A DNA stretch of 64,000 bases, taken from positions 351,001 to 415,000 of the forward strand of contig OY759271.1 of NCBI GenBank assembly GCA_963662155.1. Direction: 5' to 3'. This document shows positions 12,601-24,072 of this stretch, piece by piece. The notes beneath the pieces are model-generated. The model had not been told where the DNA came from, did no database searches, and saw nothing but the letters and a program-made list of their open reading frames with translations. Both the position numbers and the translations under genes were made by a program. Source of the DNA: Lamellibrachia columna. Lineage: Eukaryota > Annelida > Polychaeta > Sabellida > Siboglinidae. The stretch's first letter is position 1. Every line of letters starts with the position of its first letter.

Positions 12601-15600
12601 CTCTTGCAATGACAGCAGGCATTCTGCCTATGAAATCTCACCAAAAAACGCCCAATATGGTTCACTCATAATTTTTACACTTTTGAAGTGGCACCAAAAC
12701 TGACTACAGATTCTTGTAGCACGACATCTTGACTACAAAATATGACAAAGTCAGTTTGGTATGTTTTGAAATCCCTAGTCTGGGCTCAGCCCTGTATTTG
12801 CCCTCTCTTCCAATGACAGCAGGCATTCTGCCTATGAAATCTCACCAAAAAACGCCCAATATGGTTCACTCATAATTTTTACACTTTTGAAGTGGCACCA
12901 AAACTGACTACAGATTCTTGTAGCACGACATCTTGACTACAAAATATAACAAAGTCAGTTTGGTATGTTTTGAAATCCCTAGTCTGGGCTCAGCCCTGTA
13001 TTTGCCCTCTCTTACAATGACAGCAGGCATTCTGCCTATGAAATCTCACCAAAAAACGCCCAAAATGGTCACTCATAATTTTTACACTTTTGAAGTAGCA
13101 CCAAAACTGACTACAGATTATTGTAGCATTACATCTTGGCTACAAAATGTGACAAAGTCAGATTGGTATGTTTTGAAATCACTAGTCTGGGCTTAGCCCT
13201 GTATTTGCCCTCTCTTACAATGACAGCAGGCATTTTGCCTATGAAATCTCACCAAAAAACGCCCAAAATTGTTCACTCATAATTTTTACAGTTTTGAAGT
13301 GGCACCAAAACTGACTACAGATTCGTTTAACATGACATCTTGGCTACAAAATATGACAAAATCAATTTGGTATGTTTTGAAATCACAAGTCTGGGCTCAG
13401 CCCTGTATTTGCCCTCTCTTACAATGACAGCAGGCATTCTGCCTATGAAATCTCACCAAAAAACGCCCAATATGGTTCACTCATAATTTTTACACTTTTG
13501 AAGTGGCACCAAAACTGACTACAGATTCGTGTAAAATGACATATTGGCTACAAAATATGACAAAGTCGGTTTGGTATGTTTTGAAATCACTAGTCTGGGC
13601 TCAGCCCTGTATTTGCCCTGACTGCAGGCATTTTGCCTATGAAATCTCACAAAAAAACGCCCAATATGGTTCACTCATAATTTTTACAGTTTTGAAGTGG
13701 CACCAAAACTGACTACAGATTCTTGTATCATGACATCTTGTCTATAAAATATGACAAAGTCAGTTTGGTATGTTTTGAAATCACTAGTCTGGGCTCAGCC
13801 CTGTATTTGCACTCTTTTACAATGACAGCAGGCATTTTGCCTATGAAATCTCACCAAAAAACGCCCTATAAGGTTCACTCATAATTTTTACACTTTTGAA
13901 GTGGCACCAAAACTGACTACAGATTCTTGTAGCATTACATCTTGGCTACAAAATGTGACAAAGTCAGTTTGGTATGTTTTGAAATCACTAGTCTGGGCTT
14001 AGCCCTGTATTTGCCCTCTCTTACAATGACAGCAGGCATTTTGCCTATGGAATCTCACCAAAAAACGCCCAAAATTGTTCACTCATAATTTTTACACTTT
14101 TGAAGTGGCACCAAAATTGACTACAGATTCTTGTAGCATGACATCTTGACTACAAAATATGACAAAGTCAGTTTGGTATGTTTTGAAATCACTAGTCTGG
14201 GCTCAGCCCTGTATTTGCCCTATCTTACAATGACAGCAGGCATTCTGCCTATGAAATCTCACCAAAAAACGCCCAATATGGTTCACTCATAATTTTTACA
14301 CTTTTGAAGTGGCACCAAAACTGACTACAGATTCGTGTAAAATGACATATTGGCTACAAAATATGACAAAGTCGGTTTGGTATGTTTTGAAATCACTAGT
14401 CTGGGCTCAGCCCTGTATTTGCCCTGACTGCAGGCATTTTGCCTATGAAATCTCACCAAAAAACGCCCAATATGGTTCACTCATAATTTTTACAGTTTTG
14501 AAGTGGCACCAAAACTGACTACAGATTCTTGTATCGTGACATCTTGACTACAAAATATGACAAAGTCAGTTTGGTATGTTTTGAAATCACTAGTCTGGGC
14601 TCAGCCCTGTATTTGCCCTCTCTTACAATGACAGCAGGCATTCTGCCTATGAAATCTCTCAAAAAAACTCCCTAAATGGTTCACTCATAATTTTTAAACT
14701 TTTGAAGTGGCACCAAAACTAACTACAGATTATTGTAGCATTACATCTTGGCTATACAATGTTACAAAGTCAGTTTGGCATGTTTTGAAATCCCTAGTCT
14801 GGGCTCAGCCCTGTATTTGCCCTCTCTTACAATGACAGCAGGCATTCTGCCTATGAAATCTCACCAAAAAACGCCCAATATGGTTCACTCATAATTTTTA
14901 CACTTTTGAAGTGGCACCAAAACTGACTAAAGATTCTTGTAGCACGATATCTTGACTATAAAATATGACAAAGTCAGTTTGGTATGTTTTGAAATCACTA
15001 GTCTGGGCTCAGCCATGTATTTGCACTCTCTTACAATGACAGCAGGCATTTTGCCTATGAAATCTCACCAAAAAACACCCAAAATGGTTCACTCATAATT
15101 TTTACAGTTTTGAAGTGGCACCAAAACTGACTATAGATTCCTGTAAAATTACATATTGGCTACAAAATATAATAAAGTAAGTTTGGCAAGTTTTGAAATC
15201 ACTAGTCTGGGCTCAGCCCTGAATTTGCCCTCTCTTACAATGACAGCAGGTATTCTGCCTATGAAATCTCACCAAAAAATGCCCAATATGGTTCACTCAT
15301 AATTTTTACACTTTTGAAGTGGCACCAAAATTGACTACAGATTTTTGTAGCACGACATCTTGACTACAAAATATGACAAAATCAATATGGTATGTTTTGA
15401 AATCACTAGTCTGGGCTTAGCCCTGTATTTGCCCTCTCTTACAGTGACAGCAGGCATTCTGCCTATGAAATCTCAACAAAAAACGCCCAAAATGGTTCAC
15501 TCATAATTTTTAGTTTTGAAGTGGCACCAAAACTTACTACAGATTCTTGTAGCATGACATCTTGGCTACAAAATATGACAAAATCAGTTTGGTATGTTTT

Positions 15601-17210
15601 GAAATCACTAGTCTGGGCTTAGCCCTGTATTTGCCCTCTCTTACAATGACAGCAGGCATTTTGCCTATAAAATCTCACCAAAAAAACCCAAAATGGTTCA
15701 CTCATAATTTTTACAGTTTTGAAGTGGCACCAAAACTGACTACAGATTCCTGTAACATGACATATTGACTACAAAATATTACAAAGTCAGTTTGGTATGT
15801 TTTGAAATCACTAGTCTGGGCTCAGCCCTGTATTTGCTCTCTCTTACAATGACAGCAGGCATTTTGCCTATGGAATTTCACCAAAAAACGCCCAAAATTG
15901 TTCACTCATAATTTTTACACTTTTGAAGTGGCACCAAAATTGACTACAGATTCTTGTAGCATGACATCTTGACTACAAAATATGACAAAGTCAGTTTGGT
16001 ATGTTTTGAAATCACTAGTCTGAGCTCAGCCCTGTATTTGCCCTCTCTTACAATGACAGCAGGCATTCTGCCTATGAAATCTCACCAAAAAACGCCCAAT
16101 ATGGTTCACTCATAATTTTTACACTTTTGAAGTGGCACCAAAACTGACTACAGATTCGTGTAAAATGACATATTGGCTACAAAATATGACAAAGTCGGTT
16201 TGGTTTGTTTTGAAATCACTAGTCTGGGCTCAGCCCTGTATTTGCCCTGACTGCAGGCATTTTGCCTATGAAATCTCACCAAAAAACGCCCAATATGGTT
16301 CACTCATAATTTTTACAGTTTTGAAGTGGCACCAAAACTGACTACAGATTCTTGTATCGTGACATCTTGACTACAAAATATGACAAAGTCAGTTTGGTAT
16401 GTTTTGAAATCACTAGTCTGGGCTCAGCCCTGTATTTGCCCTCTCTTACAATGACAGCAGGCATTCTGCCTATGAAATCTCTCAAAAAAACTCCCTAAAT
16501 GGTTCACTCATAATTTTTAAACTTTTGAAGTGGCACCAAAACTAACTACAGATTATTGTAGCATTACATCTTGGCTATAAAATGTTACAAAGTCAGTTTG
16601 GCATGTTTTGAAATCCCTAGTCTGGGCTCAGCCCTGTATTTGCCCTCTCTTACAATGACAGCAGGCATTTTGCCTATGGAATCTCACCAAGAAACGCCCA
16701 ATATGGTTCACTCATAATTTTTACAATTTTGAAGTGGCACCAAAACTGACTACAGATTCCTGTAAAAGGACATCTTGGCTACAAAATATCGGAAAGTCAG
16801 TTTGGTATGTTTTGAAATCACTAGTCTGGGCTCAGCCCTGTATTTGCCCTCTCTTACAATGACAGCAGGCATTCTGCCTATGAAATCTCACCAAAAAACG
16901 CCCAATATGGTTCACTCATAATTTTTACACTTTTGAAGTGGCACCAAAACTGACTAAAGATTCTTGTAGCACGATATCTTGACTATAAAATATGACAAAG
17001 TCAGTTTGGTATGTTTTGAAATCACTAGTCTGGGCTCAGCCCTGTATTTGCACTCTCTTACAATGACAGCAGGCATTTTGCCTATGAAATCTCACCAAAA
17101 AACACCCAAAATGGTTCACTCATAATTTTTACAGTTTTGAAGTGGCACCAAAACTGACTATAGATTCCTGTAAAATTACATATTGGCTACAAAATATAAT
17201 AAAGTAAGTT
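9622..17210 (+). repeat. Satellite higher-order unit, second (partial) copy
   Basis: Copy of 1-7590 shifted by 9,621 bp. By eye only a handful of single-base differences were seen, for example near 2205/11826, 2887/12508, 3275/12896, 4105/13726 and 6235/15856. After about 17.2 kb the shift is lost and other monomer variants follow to 18107. Confidence 0.9.
10135..10476 (+). mobile_element. Dispersed ~340-bp element inside satellite (copy B)
   Basis: Identical in position and context to copy A, shifted by 9,621 bp. It is therefore a passenger of the higher-order duplication and not an independent insertion. Confidence 0.88.
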
Positions 17211-18107
17211 TGGCATGTTTTGAAATCACTAGTCTGGGCTCAGCCCTGAATTTGCCCTCTCTTACAATGACAGCAGGCATTCTGCCTATGAAATCTCACC
17301 AAAAAACGCCCAATATGGTTCACTCATAATTTTTACACTTTTGAAGTGGCACCAAAATTGACTACAGATTTTTGTAGCACGACATCTTGACTACAAAATA
17401 TGACAAAGTCAGTTTGGTATGTTTTGAAATCACTAGTCTGGGCTCAGCCCTGTATTTGCCCTCTCTTACAATGACAGCAGGCATTTTGCCTATGAAATCT
17501 CACCAAAAAACGCCCAAAATGGTCACTCATAATTTTTACACTTTTGAAGTGGCACCAAAACTGACTACAGATTATTGTAGCATTACATCTTGGCTACAAA
17601 ATGTGACAAAGTCAGTTTGGTATGTTTTGAAATCACTAGTCTGGGCTTAGCCCTGTATTTGCCCTCTCTTACAATGACAGCAGGCATTTTGCCTATGAAA
17701 TCTCACCAAAAAACGCCCAAAATTGTTCACTCATAATTTTTACAGTTTTGAAGTGGCACCAAAACTGACTACAGATTCGTGTAATATGACATATTGGCTA
17801 CAAAATATGACAAAGTCGGTTTGGTATGTTTTGAAATCACTAGTCTGGGCTCAGCCCTGTATTTGCCCTGACTGCAATCATTTTGCCTATGAAATCTCAC
17901 CAAAAACGCCCAATATGGTTCACTCATAATTTTTAGTTTTGAAGTGGCACCAAAACTGACTACAGATTCTTATAGCATGACATCTTGGCTACAAAATATG
18001 ACAAAGTCAGTTTGGTATGTTTTGAAATCACTAGGCTGGGCTCAGCCCTGTATTTGCCCTCTCTTACAATGACAGCAGGCATTTTGCCTATGAAATCTCA
18101 CCAAAAA

Positions 18108-20122
18108 GGCATACATTTATAGAGCACACACACTGACTGTATTTTAAAATCAAAATGTACTGAACAAAGATTACACTAAAGATGAATACCCGATTAATAC
18201 ATTTTTATTTGATGTGTTCTTGATTACTGTAAATTATGCTTGGATCAAATATTTTTCATCGTATCCTAGGTCTAGTAGTTTATAAGCACCTGTACATCAG
18301 AACTAATTAATGCAATAGTACCAACATATCTTTTACTCCAAGAGTCGATAGCGAAAACTTATGTTGGAAATTTCACTCACATCGTAATCTGATAATATAT
18401 AAAAAAATATTTCAGTAAAATGATAATTAGTAATATTATATTATTCAATATTATTTGGTAGCAGACTTGGTAACAAATGCAAATGCATTTGAATGCGCAT
18501 TTTGGATAGTATGCAGTAGGCATGCACATTCAAATGCAGTCGTTACATTTTCAGTGCTTTTGGTTGCATACCACAAACATTTACATTAAAATTGTTATAT
18601 TCGTGGAATAGCTAAATAACTAATTTAACCCGGACTCAACAGAGAGCATTTATTTGAATGCAACCCCCAAACATTTTATATTTCAAATGCCCAAATTTAT
18701 TAATAAATTCATCATTAATAAAATTAACATTTACATTGTATGAATTGTAAATACAGTTGCAAAACATGCTCTTTGTCAGACTTTGAAATATTGACCTGTA
18801 GTTAGCAGAATCCTCTGCAGATTTTAGAATCATTGTCTGGCCTGTAAATCCACCTTTTAAGTAAGACTATGGTGTATATAGTTGTATTACATTGAATGAT
18901 GCTTATATTAGAACATGTAACTTTGCTAATATAATTATGATGCATATATAATGCATAAACATTTGTATTTGAATGTGAATCTGATCCTGGAAAATGGCCT
19001 TTGCATTGACATGCATTTGATAACAAGCCTGTTTTATGTTGAATTATATTCACTGGCAGTTTTAAAGCCGTGTAGGGCCTTCTTGTCACGCAGTTGACAA
19101 GTCAGACATTATTTATCAATAAATAAAAATTAATGAAGTTTGAGTCAACAAATTTACACAGAACATGCTACCAATAGTGTAGCCCCTCTATGATGAAATA
19201 CTTTCACCCAACCTGTACACGTCCAACTAATACACATCTGCTGTTGACATAGCATTATGTGCCACATTTCATCTTATTACTTTGCCAAGATTGTTTCCTT
19301 TACCAATATGCATAACATTACAAATTTGTGGGTGAAAAGAAAATATTGATGTGCACAAATGGCAAAAAAATCGTTTAAAGAATATTTATTTAACATTTAT
19401 TTCTTCAGAAAGAATTGTTTTTTAAAGGTGCTTAATCACTTTGTTTTTTTTGCAAGTTTCATTTCAAATAATTTTTTGGCCAAAAAACAAAGCTCCCTAG
19501 TATCCACTGCAACATGCTAGCTTGTTTGTGAATTTTGTTATGTAGTTTTTGTGAAATCATCAGACAAACTATTAAATTACTTGATTGATTGTTGAAGCAT
19601 AAAGTGAAGTGAAAATCAAAATGCTGAAAAACGCCCATGATCGGCATTGACTCGCTTATCGTTTACAACTTTGGATATCCATTGTTTTGATCCTTACTAG
19701 ATCTAACTACTCAAGTCAAATCTTTCGATGATTTAAAAAAATTAGCATTTTTTATTAAACTGCTCAATTACTTAAACTAGTCACACACTACACATCTGGA
19801 CATAAATGACCAGATTTACAGTGGATTGAACCATTTGAGGAATCAGCATTAACTCAAGAGAAACTTCTTCATCTAGAATATTTATTTCAAACGTTTTTCT
19901 TGAGTAAGAAAATGTTTTCTTAATTCAAAAAAGCATTAGCATCAAGAATATTTATCTAAAATCTTTCTTCAGAAAGAAATATCTTCTTCATTCAACAAAA
20001 TTTCGTTAGACAATCACATATCTGGAACTCGTGAAGAAAACATATAAACACTTTCTTAATTCAAGAAAGTTTTCTTGTTTAAAGAAATATTTTCTTGTAT
20101 AAGAAAATTATTTTTGGCAGTG
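18108..20122 (-). mobile_element. Truncated inverted copy of element 2 (5' 2 kb)
   Basis: Read on the minus strand it starts at 20122 with CACTGCCAAAAATAATTTT and runs collinearly, with many mismatches and indels, with 34516-37100. For example, ggcatacatttatagagc at 18108 mirrors the end of the homology at 37100. The terminus is followed outside by TA (20123-20124), which suits a TA target duplication. The other end is cut exactly where the satellite begins, so the distal 2.8 kb of the element is missing. Short ORFs at 18636-19089 (minus) match ORFs in the sister copy only because the DNA is homologous; no recognisable protein is encoded. Confidence 0.82.
19425..19870 (-). repeat. Dispersed repeat R, copy in left element 2
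   Basis: Segment with aacatgctagcttgtttgtg and tggatatccattgttttgat. Related copies lie at 27985-28290, 34790-35275, 35280-35775 (both reversed relative to this one) and about 54180-54560. It appears both inside element 2 and alone, so it is either a small element captured by element 2 or a remnant of other element 2 copies. Confidence 0.7.
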
Positions 20123-20124
20123 TA

Positions 20125-22715
20125 CACATGAAGTCCACAGCATTGACCGTCAAGAGATGGCGACCAAAGCATTCACTCATGAGAGGAGGAATCCACAGCA
20201 TTTATTCAGAAGAGATGGAACCCACAGCATTTACTGAAAACATATGGAGACCACAGCATTTACACATGATAGATGCTATTGTTGCTCTTCCCCTTTTCCC
20301 TGTACACAGCATTTACTTATGAGGGATGGAGTCCACAATATATTCTCAAGAGAGATGAAGTACATGACATTTAGTTATGAGAGATGGAGTCCATAATATA
20401 TTCTCAAGAGAGATGAAGTACATGACATTTAGTTATGAGAGATGGAGTCCACAATATATTCTCAAGAGAGATGAAGTACATGACATTTACACATGAGAGA
20501 TGGAGTCCACAATATATTCTCAAGAGAGATGAAGTACATGACATTTAGTTATGAGAGATGGAGTCCACAATATATTCTCAAGAGAGATGAAGTACATGAC
20601 ATTTAGTTATGAGAGATGGAGTCCACAATATATTCTCAAGAGAGATGAAGTACATGACATTTACACATGAGAGATGCAGTCCACAATATATTCTCAAGAG
20701 AGATGAAGTACATGACATTTAGTTATGAGAGATGGAGTCCACAATATATTCTCAAGAGAGATGAAGTACATGACATTTAGTTATGAGAGATGGAGTCCAC
20801 AATATATTCTCAAGAGAGATGAAGTACATGACATTTAGTTATGAGAGATGGAGTCCACAATATATTCTCAAGAGAGATGAAGTACATGACATTTACACAT
20901 GAGAGATGCAGTCCACAATATATTCTCAAGAGAAATGAAGTACATGACATTTACACGAGAGATGGAGTCCACAATATATTCTCAAGAGAGATGAAGTACA
21001 TGACATTTAGTTATGAGAGAAGGAGTCCACAATATATTCTCAAGAGAGATGAAGTACATGACATTTACACATGAGAGATGGAGTCCACAATATATTCTCA
21101 AGAGAGATGAAGTACATGACATTTACACATGAGAGATGGAGTCCACAATATATTCTCAAGAGAGATGAAGTACATGACATTTACACATGAGAGATGGAGT
21201 CCACAATATATTCTCAAGAGAGATGAAGTACATGACATTTACACATGAGAGATGCAGTCCACAATATATTCTCAAGAGAGATGAATTACATGACATTTAG
21301 TTATGAGAGATGGAGTCCACAATATATTATCAAGAGAGATGAAGTACATGACATTTACACATGAGAGATGGAGTCCACAATATATTCTCAAGAGAGATGA
21401 AGTACATGACATTTACACATGAGAGATGGAGTCCACAATATATTCTCAAGAGAGATGAAGTACATGACATTTACACATGAGAGATGGAGTCCACAATATA
21501 TTCTCAAGACAGATGAAGTACATGACATTTACACATGAGAGATGGAGTCCACAATATATTTTCAAGAGAGATGAAGTATATGACATTTACACATGAGAGA
21601 TGGAGTCCATAGCATTTATTCTTGGTAGATGAATTACGCAGAATTTACTCATGAGAGATGGAGTACGAGGCATTTACTTATGAGAGATGGAGTCCAAAGC
21701 ATTTACCCATGAGAGATACAGTACACAGTATTTACTTATGAGAGATGGAGTCCAAAGCATTTACCCATGAGAGATACAGTACACAGTATTTACCCATAAG
21801 TGTTGCAGTACATAACACTTTCACATGAGTGTTGGAGTCCCCAGCATTTCCTCATGAGAAATGGGGTCAACAGCATATACTCACGAGTCCAAAGTATTTA
21901 CATATAAGGGATGGAATTGTTGCTGTCGTCTTTTTCCTTGTAGTCCAGGGTGAGGCTAGCACATATACCAGTGGTTGATTTTTGTTTCCCATTCTTGTTC
22001 ATCACTAGTCCACACCATATATTCATCAGAGGTGGTGTCCACAGCATTTACCCACGAGAGATGGAATTCACAACATTTAGTCATGAGAGATGCAGTATAC
22101 AGCATATATTAATGAGAGATGGATTACACAGCATTGACTCATGACAGATGGAGTCGACAGCTTTTACTTATGAGAGATGGATTCCACACTTACTCACAAG
22201 ATATGGAGTCCACAAAATTTACTCCCAAGAGATGGAGTCCGCAGCATTTACTCTAGAAAGATGGAGTCCACAACATATACTCATGACAGTTGGAGTAAGC
22301 TGCATTTACCAATAAGATATGGAGTTCACGACATGTAGTCATTTACTCATAAGAGATGGAATGCCCAGTATTTACTCACAACAAATGGAGTCTACAGCAT
22401 TTACACATGAGAGATGCAATTGTTGCTCTCCTCCTTTTCCGTGTAATCGATTTTGTTCCCCCTTCTTCTTCTTCACTAGTTCACAGCAATTACTCATGAC
22501 AGGTGAAGTCCATAGCACTTACTCACGAGATATGGAGTCCACAGTATTTACTCACAAGAGATGGAGTACACAGGTTTTACTCAAGAGAGATGGTGTAGAC
22601 AGCATTTACTCATGATAGATGGAATACACGGCATTTACTCATAAGAGATGGAGGCCATGATATTTACTGATGAGAGATGGAGTCCACAGTATGTACTCTT
22701 GAGAGATGATGTGCC
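20125..22715 (+). repeat. 29-bp minisatellite, partly as 58-bp dimers
   Basis: Degenerate units of about 29 bp with consensus near gagagatggagtccacagca plus tttactcat. From 20325 to about 21600 two diverged 29-mers (one with tccacaatatattctcaa, one with tacatgacatttagttat or tttacacat) alternate as a homogenised 58-bp dimer, about 22 copies. From 21600 to 22715 the units are diverged monomers, interrupted by non-repeat pieces near 21910-22010 and 22420-22480. The array begins directly after the TA next to element 2. ORFs in it are read-through of the repeat. Confidence 0.93.
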
Positions 22716-22744
22716 ACAGAATTGGCAGGTCCACTAACTGTACT

Positions 22745-23250
22745 TTTTAATATGTCCTTAAACTGTGGAACTTTTCCAACTTATTTTAATAGTATAAATG
22801 TTATTCCTGTGTACAAGAAGGGATACAAAACGAAATGTCTGTAACCACAGACCTATCTCTCCTTTACCACTATTTAGTAGAGTTTTTGAGAAACTGGTGT
22901 ATGACTCATTGTATAACCATGTGTGTAACACAATTTCGGGTAGCCAACATGGATTTGTGAAGTGTAGAAGCACAGTATCTAATCTAGCTTGTTACTTGGA
23001 CTCCATTTCTGAAGCTATTGACAACAAGAAACAAGTTGATTCTGTTTACTTGGACTCAGTGTGCCACTCACTCACTATTAATTCACAAGCTTAAACCATA
23101 TGGGCATTCTGGGCAATGCATACAATGGTTGCAGTCCTACCTTCTCAACCGAAAACAACGTGTGGTACTCGAAGAAGCAATCATTCGACTTGAAGCCGGT
23201 GTTGTCCGGTGTACCACAAGGTTCACAAATTGACCCACTTCTGTATATCT

Positions 23251-23304
<54 letters not shown>

Positions 23305-24072
23305 CTCACTAATCACGTTGATTCGTGTAAAATATCACTTCGTCGGTGACCGACTGTCAGTTGGTGCAGAAGCATCTGGACAGGGTGTGCCTCTGGTGTG
23401 AGACCTGGCACCTCAAACTTAATGCAGACTAATGCTGCATAATAAATTTCACTAACAAAAAAAAATACTTATCTTTTGACTATGCCATCTTAAGCAAGTC
23501 TCTATCCAAAATTTATTAAGTAGCTGTTACAAATCCAAAATACAGTACTCCAATGAAAATTATCCTGCACTTTGCCATCATTTTAGACTACCGTCCCTTC
23601 AACATCGTAGGCAAGTTGCAGATCTGATCTTTCAACATAAGTGTGTGCACTCTCATCTAGATTCGTCCTATCTGGTAGGAAATATCCAATATCAATATCC
23701 TTCAAGATCTCTAAGAAACCACACTCCTTTTAGAATTTCCAATACCAGAATCAACATTAGAAAATATTCAGTTTTAAATAGATATATGACTACTTTTAAC
23801 GCACTGTATTTAACTGAACCCATTTGTGATATATTTATTGGAGCCAATACCTTCAGATCTGTAGTTCAAAAACATTTCTATATATAATGCTGTCTTAGCT
23901 TGCTATATTAGTAATGTCGGTATTGTGTGGTTTTATACCCTTATTATAACTATTGTTCTTACTGTTTTTATTATTTATTTGTATTAATTGTTCTTATATT
24001 TTGTTATCAGTCCTGTTACTGGGTCTTTGGACCTGTTGGAACTGAATAAAACACAATACAATAAAATACAAT
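22745..24072 (+). pseudogene. Degenerate jockey-superfamily LINE, RT and 3' end
   Basis: 5'-truncated, frameshifted non-LTR retrotransposon. Visible RT pieces in order are NHRPISPLPLFSRVFEKL (about 22840-22895), GSQHGFVKCRSTVSNLACYL (about 22940-22998), VYLD (about 23044), then in shifted frames HSLLIHKLKPYG (about 23070-23105), LLNRKQRVV (about 23140-23170) and SGVPQGS (about 23205-23225). A (TA)n tract replaces the sequence just before the expected YINDL box. The C-terminal tail is readable at 23645-23887 (SRSLRNHTPFRISN, RYMTTFNALY). The 3' end has AATAAAACACAATACAATAA, a short-repeat tail typical of LINE 3' ends. No FADD motif could be read. It differs clearly from the CR1-like family at 30-56 kb. 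Dead copy. Confidence 0.8.
23252..23301. repeat. (TA)n microsatellite in LINE RT
   Basis: About 25 TA units placed right after the codons for GVPQGS...LLYIL, where RTs of this superfamily encode YINDL. Confidence 0.97.

Larger units (their letters stand above)
1..18107 (+). repeat. Satellite array, 204-bp monomer
   Basis: Head-to-tail monomers of about 204 bp. The anchor gtttggtatgttttgaaatc recurs at 1, 205 and 409 and then at close to 204-bp spacing, giving roughly 85 copies. Each monomer carries two short palindromic stretches, GGGCTCAGCCC and AGGCATTTTGCCT (or a one-base variant), and the conserved block aaaaaacgccca. Variant monomers differ by a few percent and by small deletions, for example loss of part of the ctcttacaatgacagcagg block near 3995, 4803 and 6627. 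The array opens before position 1, so its left end is not seen. It stops abruptly at 18107, in the middle of a monomer, where unrelated sequence begins. Length and tandem form are those of centromeric, pericentromeric or heterochromatic satellites, but no such role can be shown from sequence. Confidence 0.97.

Noticed and set aside
864..17929. Repeated ORFs of 68-87 codons (MTTKYDKVSLVCFEI-type and MAPKLTTDSCKMTY-type) across the satellite
   Set aside because: The monomer length, 204 bp, is a multiple of three, so any chance open frame recurs in every copy. Frames differ between copies, end at variable stops and show no protein-level conservation beyond the DNA.
1..18107. CRISPR-like array
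   Set aside because: Units are 204 bp with no unique spacers, and the context is eukaryotic.
1..18107. CENP-B box in the satellite
   Set aside because: No stretch resembling TTCG....A..CGGG was found in the monomer, so a centromere claim rests on nothing but tandem form.
20841..22615. ORFs inside the 29/58-bp minisatellite
   Set aside because: Repeat-driven; the frame shifts with each 29-bp unit, and no known domain is present.
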